From: Brenneria bubanii
GTDB lineage: Bacteria; Pseudomonadota; Gammaproteobacteria; Enterobacterales; Enterobacteriaceae
Direction: 5' to 3'
Length of the DNA stretch: 64,000 bases
NCBI RefSeq assembly: GCF_022378355.1
Contig: NZ_JAKMAJ010000010.1
Location: 1 to 64,000, forward strand
Shown: positions 9,820-21,089 of the stretch, in pieces
How the letters are laid out: every line of letters starts with the position of its first letter
How positions within the stretch are numbered: the first letter of the stretch is position 1
Position numbers and translations under genes: made by a program
The notes under the pieces: generated by a model
Seen by the model: the letters and a program-made list of their open reading frames with translations, nothing else
The model's database searches: none
What the model was told of the DNA's origin: nothing

Positions 9820-12249
9820 TTAAAGCAGTTGCGCCAGACGATTCAAATCCGACTGAATCGCCCCGGCGGTAACGTCCCGTCCGGCGCCCGGACCACGGAT
9901 CACCAATGAGTTATCCCGGTACCAGCGGCTCTCTATCGAAAACACGTTATCGCCCGGCAGCAGCGAAGCCAGCGGATGATCGGGTCTGACTGCCTCGACG
10001 CCAACGCGCGCCTTACCATTGGCGTCGAAGCGAGCGACATGGCGCAGAACCATACCCATTTCCTGAGCCGATTCCAGCCGCTGCAGCATCTGCTCGTTCA
10101 GCGATTCTCCGTTCTCAAAGAACTGATCGACAGACCCCTGTTCGCAGCCCGTCGGCACCAACGATTCAACCCGCACCTGACTGGGCTCAATCTCATACCC
10201 CGCCTCACGCGCCAGGATCACCAGTTTACGCATCACATCCTGACCCGACAGGTCAACACGCGGATCAGGCTCCGTCAACCCTTGCTGACAAGCCTGATCG
10301 ACCAAATCCATAAAGGGCACGGAACCATCGAACTGTAGGAATAGCCACGACAGCGTTCCCGAAAAAATACCGCTGATAGCCAGAATGCTATCGCCGCTTT
10401 CGCGCAGATCGCGCACGGCAAAGTTAATCGGCAGGCCCGCGCCGACCGTCGCGTTATACAACCAGTGGCGGCCGGTTTTGGCGAATGCGTCTCGAATCTG
10501 ACGATAATTGTTGCCGCCCGACGCGCCCGCCAGCTTGTTGGCGCTAATCACATGGAAGCCATAACTGGCGAAATCGAGATACAAATCCGCCACTGATTCG
10601 CTGGCCGTTACGTCCAGCACGACTAAATCATCATACGGATGTGAACGCATCCACAGAAACAGATCCTCGCCGTCACGCTCTTGCGCTTCAGCGTCGAAAA
10701 ACGCCAATACCCGACTGACATCCAGACCGTCGTAACTCAGCAAACTTCGGGAACTGTCCACTACGCCGGCAAGCACAAACTCGAACCCGGTACGGGCGGA
10801 AAGGTGCGATTGTTCGCGAGCGAACAGCTCCAGCCAGCGGGAACCGATGTTTCCCTTGCCGAACAACACCAGGCCAATGCGTTTTTCCGCGCGAAACAAC
10901 GAATGGTGCAGCCCGCGCACCAGGTGTTCGGTCGGGCCGAGGCGCAGCACCGCCACCAGACTGATGCCATCTTCCGACTGCCAGATGAACTCTGTCGGCT
11001 GGTCTTTCAACTGTTGGTAAAAACGGTGGCTATGCAGAGGGTTGTTGCAAACCCCGGCGCCGACCATCGCCACCAGCGCCAACCCCTCGCGCAGGGTTAA
11101 CTGCGCCGACAACCCGGCCTGACTGAGCCGTTGCCAGGCGCTATCAAGCACTTCGGTGGTATAGCACAGCTGCAGGAGATTGCGATCGTGATGAACGCCC
11201 GTCGCCAGCGGTTTGATCTGCGAACGATTCAGTAACTGCTCGACGTCCTTTTGCATCTGCGAAAAGTCCTGGTCGGCAGACGCCTGAATTTCGATCAGAC
11301 ACACATCATCATGGCTGGTGACAATTTTGGCGCCGGTGCCCGACGCCAGCACGCGTTCAATGCGCGTAGAGCCTTGCTCAGGCTGATAGCTGCAACGCAG
11401 TTGCAGATCGATATCGCTGGCGGATACCGGCTGTAATGTACGGGTGTGCAGCACCGGCGCAGCCAGGCGCGCCAGCTCGCTCGCTTCATCCAGCCGCAGC
11501 AGCGGCAACAGACAGGCATCTTTTACCTTCCGCGGATCCGCGCTGTAAACCCCGGCGACATCACTCCAGATGGTCACCCGCTCAACGCCCGCCAGCGCGC
11601 CGATCTGGGTCGCCGAGTAGTCGCTGCCGTTGCGTCCCAGCAGTACCGCTTCGCCGGCCTCGTTGCGGCAGATAAACCCGGTAACGACCAAACGCTGTCC
11701 CGCATGCCGTTCCAAACATTGTTGCAGCAGCGGTCTGGATCGTCCCTCGTTCACCTGGGGCTGCGCCGCTCGCTCGGCGCACAAAAAATCACGCGCATCC
11801 AGCCAGGAAGATTGAATATCCATTTGGTTAAGCAGCGCGGCCATTAGACGAGCCGACCAGATCTCACCGTGACCGACGACTTCGGCATACACGGCATCGC
11901 TGATTTTGGCGTCCAGCAACCCGGCTAAACGCTCCAGATCGCGAATAAACTGAGTGATCAGCGGTTCCGCCGCCTCCGGAGGTAACAGACCGGCAATCAG
12001 GTCGCTCTGATAACGGCGTAACGCTTGTTGAACCTGATGAGCGGAAAGACGATCGCTTTGACTCAGCTTTAACCAGCTGATCAATTGGTTGGTGGTGCCG
12101 CCGGCGGCGGAAACCACCATTAAATCGCCAGGCTGGCTGTGCTCGGCCATAATACCGGCAACGCGCTGGTAACACTTCACATCAGCCAGACTGCTTCCGC
12201 CAAATTTATGCAGTTGTCGGCCCGTTACCGCTACTCCTGATGGACTCAT
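9820..12249 (-). CDS. metL: bifunctional aspartokinase II / homoserine dehydrogenase II
   Basis: Catalyses the first and third steps of the aspartate pathway toward methionine. The 809-residue protein has the N-terminal kinase domain (HKFGGSSLADVKCYQRV; GRNGSDYSATQIGALA), a central ACT-like linker, and the C-terminal dehydrogenase with a Rossmann motif (LFGKGNIGSRWLELF) and the NKLAGA/NATVGAGLP region. Length equals E. coli MetL (810). The start lies 2 bp after the metB stop with GGGG just before it, so the two are translationally close in one operon controlled by MetJ. Confidence 0.97.
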   Translation of the reverse strand: MSPSGVAVTGRQLHKFGGSSLADVKCYQRVAGIMAEHSQPGDLMVVSAAGGTTNQLISWLKLSQSDRLSAHQVQQALRRYQSDLIAGLLPPEAAEPLITQFIRDLERLAGLLDAKISDAVYAEVVGHGEIWSARLMAALLNQMDIQSSWLDARDFLCAERAAQPQVNEGRSRPLLQQCLERHAGQRLVVTGFICRNEAGEAVLLGRNGSDYSATQIGALAGVERVTIWSDVAGVYSADPRKVKDACLLPLLRLDEASELARLAAPVLHTRTLQPVSASDIDLQLRCSYQPEQGSTRIERVLASGTGAKIVTSHDDVCLIEIQASADQDFSQMQKDVEQLLNRSQIKPLATGVHHDRNLLQLCYTTEVLDSAWQRLSQAGLSAQLTLREGLALVAMVGAGVCNNPLHSHRFYQQLKDQPTEFIWQSEDGISLVAVLRLGPTEHLVRGLHHSLFRAEKRIGLVLFGKGNIGSRWLELFAREQSHLSARTGFEFVLAGVVDSSRSLLSYDGLDVSRVLAFFDAEAQERDGEDLFLWMRSHPYDDLVVLDVTASESVADLYLDFASYGFHVISANKLAGASGGNNYRQIRDAFAKTGRHWLYNATVGAGLPINFAVRDLRESGDSILAISGIFSGTLSWLFLQFDGSVPFMDLVDQACQQGLTEPDPRVDLSGQDVMRKLVILAREAGYEIEPSQVRVESLVPTGCEQGSVDQFFENGESLNEQMLQRLESAQEMGMVLRHVARFDANGKARVGVEAVRPDHPLASLLPGDNVFSIESRWYRDNSLVIRGPGAGRDVTAGAIQSDLNRLAQLL

Positions 12250-12251
12250 TC

Positions 12252-13412
12252 TTACCCCTTCACTGCGGCCTGAAATGCACGCTCCAGATCGGCGACCAGA
12301 TCGTCGCCATCTTCAATTCCGGTGGATATACGCAATAGTGTTTCTGAAATCCCGGCCGCGGCGCGCGCTTCCGGCGCCATTCCCGCATGCGTCATCGTCG
12401 CCGCGTGCGAGATCAGACTTTCCACCCCGCCCAAAGACTCCGCCAGGGTAAATAGCTCCAGCGATGACAGAAAACGGCGCAGGGTATCTTCGTCGCCATC
12501 CAGTTCAAAGCTCAGCATCGCCCCGAACCCGGATTGTTGGCGACGGGCGATCTCGTGACCAGGATTTTGCGGCAGCGCAGGATGATATAATTTTTTCACC
12601 AGCGGCTGCTGCTGTAAATACTCAACCAACTGTAGCGCATTTCGCTGCGCGGCGGCCATACGGGGAGAGAGCGTACGCAAACCGCGCAGCAACAGATAAC
12701 TGTCAAACGCGCTGCCGGTAACGCCGATATTGTTCGCCCACCAGGCCAGTTCGGTCACCCTTTCCGCATCGCGGGCGATCACCGCCCCGGCGACGACGTC
12801 CGAATGGCCGTTGAGGTATTTGGTGCAGGAATGCAGCACCAAATCCGCGCCCAGCGACAACGGCTGCTGTAAGGCGGGGCTAAGGAACGTGTTATCCACC
12901 ACGCTGACGGCTCCCGCTTCCCGCGCCGCCTGACAAATCGCCGCGATATCCACCACGCGCAGCAAAGGATTGCTGGGGCTTTCCACCAGAACCAGCTTCG
13001 GTTTTTCTTCCAGCGCCGCCTTAAGGGCCGCCTCATTGCCCTGATCGACAAATTTGACGCGAAACGCGCCGCGTTTGCTTAGGCTATCGAACAGGCGATA
13101 GCTGCCGCCATAGCAATCATGAGGCGCGACAAGCAGGTCGCCGGGACGCAGAAAAACAGTGCAGACCAGCATGATGGCGGACATACCGCTGCTGGTCATT
13201 ACCGCCCCCTCGCCGCCTTCCAGCTCGGCCAATGCGCGCTGAACGACATCGCGGCTTGGATTCCCCCGGCGGGAGTAATCATGCGATCTTGGCTGATTGA
13301 ATCCGGTGAAATTATAAGTGCTGGAAAGATGAATGGGAGGAACAACGCAGCCATACTGCTCATCATTGTTTAACCCACTACGAACTGCGATCGTTGCCTG
13401 TTTACGCGTCAT
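12252..13412 (-). CDS. metB: cystathionine gamma-synthase
   Basis: PLP enzyme joining O-succinylhomoserine and cysteine to give cystathionine. The 386-residue protein has the Cys/Met metabolism fold, with SRRGNPSRDVV, GEGAVMTSSGMSA, and the PLP lysine in HSCTKYLNGHSD. It is the first gene of metB-metL and diverges from metJ across a shared met-box array. Confidence 0.97.
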   Translation of the reverse strand: MTRKQATIAVRSGLNNDEQYGCVVPPIHLSSTYNFTGFNQPRSHDYSRRGNPSRDVVQRALAELEGGEGAVMTSSGMSAIMLVCTVFLRPGDLLVAPHDCYGGSYRLFDSLSKRGAFRVKFVDQGNEAALKAALEEKPKLVLVESPSNPLLRVVDIAAICQAAREAGAVSVVDNTFLSPALQQPLSLGADLVLHSCTKYLNGHSDVVAGAVIARDAERVTELAWWANNIGVTGSAFDSYLLLRGLRTLSPRMAAAQRNALQLVEYLQQQPLVKKLYHPALPQNPGHEIARRQQSGFGAMLSFELDGDEDTLRRFLSSLELFTLAESLGGVESLISHAATMTHAGMAPEARAAAGISETLLRISTGIEDGDDLVADLERAFQAAVKG

Positions 13413-13472
13413 CGGCTCTTTTCCTGACTGGAGGCCTAAAGATAAGGGTTAAAGAGTAAACCCAGTTAACTT

Positions 13473-13504
13473 GGACGTCAATACATCTAGACTTCTAAAC
13501 TTCT
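13473..13504. promoter_or_regulatory. MetJ operator shared by metB and metJ
   Basis: Four contiguous 8-bp boxes: GGACGTCA (6/8), ATACATCT (6/8), AGACTTCT (7/8) and AAACTTCT (6/8), with a weaker fifth after them. The array lies midway between divergent metB and metJ, the same arrangement as E. coli, and should repress both. Confidence 0.87.
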
Positions 13505-13598
13505 TTGCGTATAGATTGAGAGTAAGCATAATAACCGCTAGAATCGTGGTATTTCATGACAGATGCTGTCTTCATTACGACTATTTTTAAGGTATCCC

Positions 13599-13916
13599 AT
13601 GGCTGAGTGGAACGGCGAGTATGTCAGCCCTTACGCTGAACACGGAAAAAAGAGCGAACAGGTTAAAAAAATCACTGTATCTATTCCTCTTAAGGTATTG
13701 AAAATATTAACCGATGAGCGAACCCGACGTCAGGTTAACAATCTACGTCACGCAACAAACAGCGAGCTGCTGTGTGAAGCCTTTTTGCATGCCTTTACCG
13801 GTCAGCCGTTGCCAAACGATGAAGATTTACGTAAAGAGCGCAGTGATGAAATCCCGGAAGCCGCCAAAATCATCATGCGCGAGATGGGAATCGATCCCGA
13901 TACCTGGGAGTACTGA
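13599..13916 (+). CDS. metJ: methionine regulon repressor MetJ
   Basis: A 105-residue ribbon-helix-helix repressor that uses S-adenosylmethionine as corepressor. It is almost identical to E. coli MetJ, including the DNA-contacting strand [15 protein letters not shown] and the C-terminal DPDTWEY. The start at 13599 (MAEWNGEY) matches the family and has AAGG 8 nt upstream; the frame is open upstream to 13563 without homology. Confidence 0.98.
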
Positions 13917-14103
13917 TTCCTACAGGCCTTTTTGCTATCCCCTTCATCACGACATTAGCTGGCAACGATTTAACCGCCGTTCCAGCCTAATGTCTGACCG
14001 ACCGCTCGCCAAGACAGTCCAATGCCGAATGCCACGCGCCGTTGATACGGTTTTTCCTGCTAAAAGCGGATGAAATTGAGCTTGGATCAATAAGCCCTTT
14101 GTT

Positions 14104-14122
14104 AATTATGATAATAATTCCC
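14104..14122. promoter_or_regulatory. Fur-like box upstream of the metal-chelate importer
   Basis: AATTATGATAATAATTCCC matches the 19-bp Fur consensus (GATAATGATAATCATTATC) at 14 of 19 positions. It lies about 16 bp upstream of a possible -35 (TTGATT, 14138-14143). Regulation by iron is inferred from the match alone. Confidence 0.45.
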
Positions 14123-14156
14123 ACTAATCCGTTGGCGTTGATTGCTATTTTTGATA

Positions 14157-14171
14157 TGTTATAACATAACA
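14157..14171. promoter_or_regulatory. Zur-like box overlapping the importer promoter
   Basis: TGTTATAACATAACA matches the core of the gammaproteobacterial Zur motif (TGTTATANTATAACA) at 13 of 14 defined positions; over the 23-bp motif the match is 17 of 22. It covers the probable -10 (TATAAC, 14160-14165, 16 bp from TTGATT). This position would allow zinc-dependent repression of the ABC genes that start about 30 bp downstream. Confidence 0.55.
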
Positions 14172-14201
14172 ATAAAGCGGATTTTATGGTAACGCAGCCA
14201 G

Positions 14202-14999
14202 ATGACCTTCTGTTTTCAACACCGCGATGTGCTGTTGCAGCTTAAGAATGTAACCGTAGCGGATGCGCATCATCCCCCACGGCTCAGCAATATCTCGTTC
14301 TCCATCAGCAGCGGCGAGCGTCTGGCGCTTATCGGCCCCAACGGCAGCGGCAAGTCAACGCTGTTACGCACCCTGACCTGCGAACAAAAGCCCGCCACTG
14401 GAAACGTTTACCTCAACGGTCGAGACATCAGCACCTTCAGCCGTCAGGAACGGGCCAAGCGCATCGCTATTCTGGCGCAAAGCGACACGCCGGATTTACG
14501 CCTACAGGTGGAAGAGTATGTAGCCCTCGGCCGGCTCCCTCACCATGGCGACTGCACGCCTGAACAGGATTATCACATCATTGAGCAATGCCTGGCGGAT
14601 AGCGGCCTGCTCGCCCTGCGTCGTCGTCTGCTCGGCACTTTATCCGGCGGAGAACGGCAGCGCGCGTCGCTGGCGCGCGCCTTTGCCCAGACGCCGCAGC
14701 TACTGCTGCTGGACGAGCCGACTAATCACCTCGATCCGCTAGCCCGCGCCCACATGCTTGCGCTGGTGCGCCAGCGGGGCGTCACCACGCTGGCCGTACT
14801 GCACGATCTGCCGCTCATCGAGCCATTCGCCGATCGGGTCGCGGTACTTCAGCACGGCAGACTGGTTCGCTGGGGGACGCCTGAATACGCGCTGTCGCCG
14901 GACTGTGTGCGTTCCGTTTTCGGCTTTAACAGCTTTACCGTCACTCATCCGGTGACCGGCGCGCCATTACGTATTTTTGAAGCGTCAGAAAATAGCTGA
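14202..14999 (+). CDS. ABC transporter ATP-binding protein, FecE/BtuD type
   Basis: A 265-residue ATPase of the siderophore/cobalamin/heme importer class. Walker A is GPNGSGKST, the signature is LSGGERQRASLARA, Walker B is LLLLDEPTNHLD, and the switch histidine is in LAVLHD. It opens a three-gene unit with the binding protein and permease. The start is uncertain: ATG 14202 has no good ribosome site, GTG 14229 begins where homology starts (VLLQLKNV), and an ATG at 14186 opens a different frame that stops after 19 codons. The substrate is not deducible; Fur- and Zur-like boxes upstream suggest a metal chelate. Confidence 0.88.
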   Translation: MTFCFQHRDVLLQLKNVTVADAHHPPRLSNISFSISSGERLALIGPNGSGKSTLLRTLTCEQKPATGNVYLNGRDISTFSRQERAKRIAILAQSDTPDLRLQVEEYVALGRLPHHGDCTPEQDYHIIEQCLADSGLLALRRRLLGTLSGGERQRASLARAFAQTPQLLLLDEPTNHLDPLARAHMLALVRQRGVTTLAVLHDLPLIEPFADRVAVLQHGRLVRWGTPEYALSPDCVRSVFGFNSFTVTHPVTGAPLRIFEASENS

Positions 15000-15021
15000 G
15001 CGCGATGCCAAAGGAATCATC

Positions 15022-15978
15022 ATGAAGAAACACAACCTATTGGGATTACTGACGCTGACATCCGTCTGGGCGCAGGCCTCCGGTTTTCCCGTAACGGTTG
15101 AAAGCTGCGGCCAGCCGTTGACGTTTACCCATGCCCCTCAACGCGCGGTAGTCCATGATCTCAATATGGCGGAAATGGCGTTCGCATTAGGGCTGCAAAA
15201 AAATATCGTCGGGCTGACCGGCATCAGCGGCTGGTACAAAGCCCCGCCTGAATTTAGCAGACAGCAGGGAAAGATCCCCGAGCTGGCGGCGAAATATCCG
15301 ACGATGGAAAACCTGCTGGCGGCACAGCCGGATTTCTTCTTTGCCGGCTGGAATTACGGCATGAAAGTCGGTGGCGACGTCACGCCGCAAACGCTTAAAA
15401 AATATGGCGTTCAAACGTTGGTACTGAGTGAAAGCTGCATCTTCAGCACGCAGCATCGTCCGCGAGCCACCATGAACCTGCTTTACGGCGATATGCTGAC
15501 GTTGGGTCAGGTGTTCGGTAAAGAGGAACAGGCGCAGGCGCTGGTCGAAGGCTGGAAAAAACAGATAGCCGACCTACAGGCGCAAATCGGCCGGCAGCCC
15601 AGAGATAAGGTGTTCCTCTATGATTCCGGGGAGGATAAGCCATTCACCAGCGGAAAATACGCCATTCCGACCGCGATGATTGAAGCGGCGGGCGGCCGCA
15701 ATGTGATGGACGACATGGACACCAGTTGGGCAACCACCTCATGGGAACGCGTGGCGGCCGCCGAGCCTGATTTCATTATCCTGCTGGATTACCAAAGCGG
15801 CAACGGCGCGGCGTCGCTACAGCAATTTCTGGAATCGCACCCGTTGATGAAATATACCCCGGCGGTGCGACATCATCGCTACCTGAAGCTCCAATATGCC
15901 GAGTTAACCCCGGGACCGGCCAATATTCCGGCGATCGTCAAACTGGCCCATGCCATGTATCCGGATGTTTTTAAGTGA
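15022..15978 (+). CDS. periplasmic metal-chelate-binding protein (peripla_BP_2 family)
   Basis: A 318-residue class III substrate-binding protein. It has a signal peptide (MKKHNLLGLL through QASG, cleavage near residue 20), then the two-lobe fold with the HAPQRAVVHDLNMAEMAFAL motif, PTMENLLAAQPDFFFAGWN, and SWERVAAAEPDFIILLDY. The start at 15022 is preferred over an open stretch from 14977 because AAGGAA lies 7 nt upstream and the signal peptide begins there. The stop overlaps the permease start (GTGA). The family binds iron-siderophores, heme or corrinoids; which applies here is unknown. Confidence 0.88.
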   Translation: MKKHNLLGLLTLTSVWAQASGFPVTVESCGQPLTFTHAPQRAVVHDLNMAEMAFALGLQKNIVGLTGISGWYKAPPEFSRQQGKIPELAAKYPTMENLLAAQPDFFFAGWNYGMKVGGDVTPQTLKKYGVQTLVLSESCIFSTQHRPRATMNLLYGDMLTLGQVFGKEEQAQALVEGWKKQIADLQAQIGRQPRDKVFLYDSGEDKPFTSGKYAIPTAMIEAAGGRNVMDDMDTSWATTSWERVAAAEPDFIILLDYQSGNGAASLQQFLESHPLMKYTPAVRHHRYLKLQYAELTPGPANIPAIVKLAHAMYPDVFK

Positions 15979-16979
15979 TATCCGCCAGATCGCGCTATGC
16001 GTTAACGATATGTTGTGCGCTGCTGCTGCTGGCGGGACTGATGCTGCTTGCCATCGTCACCGGTAGTACGGCTATTCCGCTATCGCAGGTATTGGCGGCG
16101 TTGGGACTATCCTCGGCCGACGTCCCCGCAATGATTTCACGCATCGTCCTGGATCTTCGCGTTCCCCGCAGCCTGCTGGCTGTACTGACCGGCGCCGGAC
16201 TGGCGATGGTCGGCGCATTTTTGCAAACGGTCTCCCGCAACGATCTGGCCGATCCATTTTTGTTCGGCCTGTCTGCCGGGGCCTCCGCCGGCGCGGTCGC
16301 CGTCATCACCCGCTTTGGGGAACGACTCGGTGATTGGGCGCTGCCGGCGGCGGCATTCAGCGGCGGTATTTTATCGGCGATTGCCGTTATCGTTCTATTT
16401 TTACTGCAACAGGCGCGTGGCCCCGAGCGTCTGATTATCTGCGGGCTGGCGATTTCATTCCTGTTTGGCGCGCTGACCAACTATCTGGTATTTTCTGGCG
16501 ATCAGCGGGCGGCCAGCTCCGTTCTTTTCTGGTCGCTTGGCGGACTGGGGTTGGCTCGCTGGGACAATCTGCCGTTTGCTTTAACCAGCGTCCTGCTGCT
16601 TTTTGGCCTGGCGATCTTTCGCTGGCGTTCGCTTGATGCCTTACTCGCGGGCGGGGAAACCGCGACCTCAATGGGCGTCAATCTTTGCCGCCTGCGCATC
16701 GAAATCTTTATCTGCTGCGCCTTCGCTACCTCGCTGCTGGTTGCGCTTACCGGCGTAATTGGATTCGTCGGGCTAATGGTTCCACACCTGGCTCGGCCGC
16801 TGAGCGGCGTGCTCCATCGTCGACTATTACCGCTAACGGCTATTCTGGGAGCGATACTGATGTGCGGCGGCGACATACTCAGCCGCCAGCTGTTGGCGCC
16901 TCAGGAACTGCCGGTCGGGATCATTACCGCCGGTCTTGGGGGCGTTTTTGTGCTGGGACTCTTGGTTAAACGCCTGTAG
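15975..16979 (+). CDS. FecCD-family ABC transporter permease
   Basis: A 334-residue inner membrane protein with about ten hydrophobic segments and the FecCD hallmarks: RVPRSLLAVLTGAGLAMVGAFLQTVSRNDLADPFLFGLSAGAS split along the N-terminal half, the coupling region GVNLCRLR, and GFVGLMVPHLAR near the C terminus. It starts at GTG 15975 in a 4-bp GTGA overlap with the binding-protein stop, so translation is coupled. It completes the importer; no TonB-dependent receptor is adjacent. Confidence 0.9.
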   Translation: MISARSRYALTICCALLLLAGLMLLAIVTGSTAIPLSQVLAALGLSSADVPAMISRIVLDLRVPRSLLAVLTGAGLAMVGAFLQTVSRNDLADPFLFGLSAGASAGAVAVITRFGERLGDWALPAAAFSGGILSAIAVIVLFLLQQARGPERLIICGLAISFLFGALTNYLVFSGDQRAASSVLFWSLGGLGLARWDNLPFALTSVLLLFGLAIFRWRSLDALLAGGETATSMGVNLCRLRIEIFICCAFATSLLVALTGVIGFVGLMVPHLARPLSGVLHRRLLPLTAILGAILMCGGDILSRQLLAPQELPVGIITAGLGGVFVLGLLVKRL

Positions 16980-16991
16980 GCGTTTAAAAAC

Positions 16992-17019
16992 AACAAAGGC
17001 ACCCGAAGGTGCCTTTGTT
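16992..17019. terminator. bidirectional terminator between the importer and rpmE
   Basis: A perfect 12-bp stem AACAAAGGCACC / GGTGCCTTTGTT with a CGAA tetraloop lies between convergent genes. On the minus strand GTTTTT follows closely, so it should end rpmE transcription, and it can stop the importer transcript too. Confidence 0.88.
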
Positions 17020-17038
17020 ACCGCTAACCGGGTAAAAC

Positions 17039-17254
17039 TTATTTTTTGCTGCCCGGTACGCTGAAACGCTTGTTGAAGCGCTCAACACGACCGCCGGTAT
17101 CAACAACGCGTTGTTTACCGGTGTAGAACGGGTGGCAAGCGCCGCAAACGTCCAGGTTCAAGTCGTGGCCCACGGTAGAATGGGTTTTGATAACATTACC
17201 GCAAGAGCAAGTTGCAGTAACTTCAACATAATTCGGGTGAATACCTTGTTTCAT
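17039..17254 (-). CDS. rpmE: 50S ribosomal protein L31, zinc-binding form
   Basis: A 71-residue large-subunit ribosomal protein. It keeps all four zinc-ligand cysteines, at residues 16, 18, 37 and 40 (TCSCGN and [10 protein letters not shown]), so it is the C+ form rather than the zinc-free paralog used under zinc starvation. It matches E. coli L31 nearly end to end. In E. coli it lies next to metJ; here the ABC importer separates them. Confidence 0.97.
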   Translation of the reverse strand: MKQGIHPNYVEVTATCSCGNVIKTHSTVGHDLNLDVCGACHPFYTGKQRVVDTGGRVERFNKRFSVPGSKK

Positions 17255-17343
17255 GGGAAACCTCTGTTAAGGCCGTGTCGCTATCCAGCCCTGTTCCGCC
17301 AGACACCACACGAAAGTTGAGTTTAAGAAGTTGAATCGATCAA

Positions 17344-17367
17344 CCATTATACAATGCAGTATAATGG
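17344..17367. promoter_or_regulatory. symmetric promoter-like palindrome between rpmE and priA
   Basis: CCATTATAC at 17344-17352 and GTATAATGG at 17359-17367 form a perfect 9-bp inverted repeat around AATGCA. Each arm carries a consensus -10 (TATAAT), one on each strand, between two divergent genes. Good -35 elements are not evident. It may be a pair of overlapping promoters or an operator. Confidence 0.5.
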
Positions 17368-17453
17368 CGGCGAATCATACAGAAACTAGCCACCCGATGC
17401 AATCGCATCAACACATTATCATGCGCAACATGTACACTAGCGCCTTGCATTAA

Positions 17454-19709
<2,256 letters not shown>

Positions 19710-19964
19710 CGCGCGCCACCGCCTCGTTATTGCGAAACGCATTCAGAAACCGATATCAATCACACTTGTGATGCAAATTAAGCCGCAAAATTTGCGCGTA
19801 ATCTGTTAAGACTGTGCGCAAAAAGCAGTATTCTGAAGGGCGGCGCCGAAAACCGTACCACGCAATGAATACTGTCATTGAAAATGGCAGTCTGTAACCA
19901 CAGTCTGAATGCGGGAAAGCCCATAGCGATAGCGCCAGTTCAGACTGACGCAAGGAGAAAAGCG

Positions 19965-21008
19965 TTGGAGCAGAAGAAAGGCATCACCACAGCGACGATG
20001 AAAGACGTGGCGGATAAGGCCGGCGTGTCCACCGCCACCGTTTCCCGAGCGTTGATGAGTCCGGAAAAAGTGTCCGCAGTAACACGACAGAAAATCGAAC
20101 AGGCGGTCATCGCTGTAGGATATTCTCCCCACGCCTCGGCCCGAAACCTGAAACGTAATGAGTCACGAACCATTCTGGCTATTGTTCCCGATATCTGCGA
20201 TCCCTTTTTCTCCGATATTTTCCGCGGGATCGAGGAGGCTGCGGCTGAACATGGATATCTGGTGCTGATTGGCGATTGCGCCCACCAGCAGCAGAAAGAG
20301 AAAACGTTTGTCGATCTCATCATCACCAAACAGATCGACGGCATGCTGCTGCTGGGCGCCAATCTGCCGTTCGACGCGGGCAAAGAAGAGCAGCGTAACC
20401 TGCCGCCAATGGTCATGATCAATGAATTTTCCCCGGAGCTGGAGTTACCGACCGTACACATTGATAATCTGACCGCGGCCTTTGAGGCGGTGCACTACCT
20501 GCAGCAGTTAGGCCATCAGCGAATTGCCTGCATTGCCGGGCCTGAACATGCGCACCTGAGCCAATATCGTTTACAGGGTTATGTTCAGGCGCTGCGCCGC
20601 AATGGCATCGCCGTCGATAACCAATATATTATTCGGGGCGACTTTACTTATGAAACCGGAGCAAATGGCCTGACCGCGCTGATGAAACACCCTTCGCCCC
20701 CCAGCGCCATTTTTTGCCATAGCGATATCATGGCGATCGGCGCGCTTTCACAGGCAAAAAAAATCGGACTGGATATACCGCGTGATATCTCCATCGTCGG
20801 TTTTGATGATATCTTGCAATCTCAGTATTGTTCGCCATCATTAACCACGGTGGCGCAGCCTCGTTATCAACTGGGGCGCGAAGCGATGTTGCTGCTGTTA
20901 GCGCAACTGCATGGACATATGGTGCACGGCGGTTCTCGACTGCTGGCCAGCGAATTGGTGATACGCGAAAGCACAGCGCCGCTAAATTATTCCCGAAACC
21001 GGCTTTAA
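19965..21008 (+). CDS. cytR: LacI-family repressor of nucleoside uptake and catabolism
   Basis: CytR represses deo, udp, cdd, nupC and related genes in concert with CRP, relieved by cytidine. The 347-residue protein has the helix-turn-helix TMKDVADKAGVSTATVSRAL and a periplasmic-binding-like domain matching E. coli CytR (IVPDICDPFFS; ITKQIDGMLLLG; HIDNLTAAF). The start is set at TTG 19965 (MEQKKGITTATMK), with AAGGAG 9 nt upstream. The frame is open upstream to 19878 but unlike CytR there. Confidence 0.93.
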   Translation: MEQKKGITTATMKDVADKAGVSTATVSRALMSPEKVSAVTRQKIEQAVIAVGYSPHASARNLKRNESRTILAIVPDICDPFFSDIFRGIEEAAAEHGYLVLIGDCAHQQQKEKTFVDLIITKQIDGMLLLGANLPFDAGKEEQRNLPPMVMINEFSPELELPTVHIDNLTAAFEAVHYLQQLGHQRIACIAGPEHAHLSQYRLQGYVQALRRNGIAVDNQYIIRGDFTYETGANGLTALMKHPSPPSAIFCHSDIMAIGALSQAKKIGLDIPRDISIVGFDDILQSQYCSPSLTTVAQPRYQLGREAMLLLLAQLHGHMVHGGSRLLASELVIRESTAPLNYSRNRL

Positions 21009-21089
21009 GACTTCAGGAGCTGGTCAAATATTTTAGTGTTCAGTAACATGGCATCCTAATTAATCTATTCAATTCACAGCGAAACGACA

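Noticed and set aside
14186-14245. A 19-codon frame starting just downstream of the Zur-like box
   Set aside because: Could be a leader peptide, but its ribosome site is weak and the codons show no pattern; treated as start-site ambiguity of the ATPase gene.
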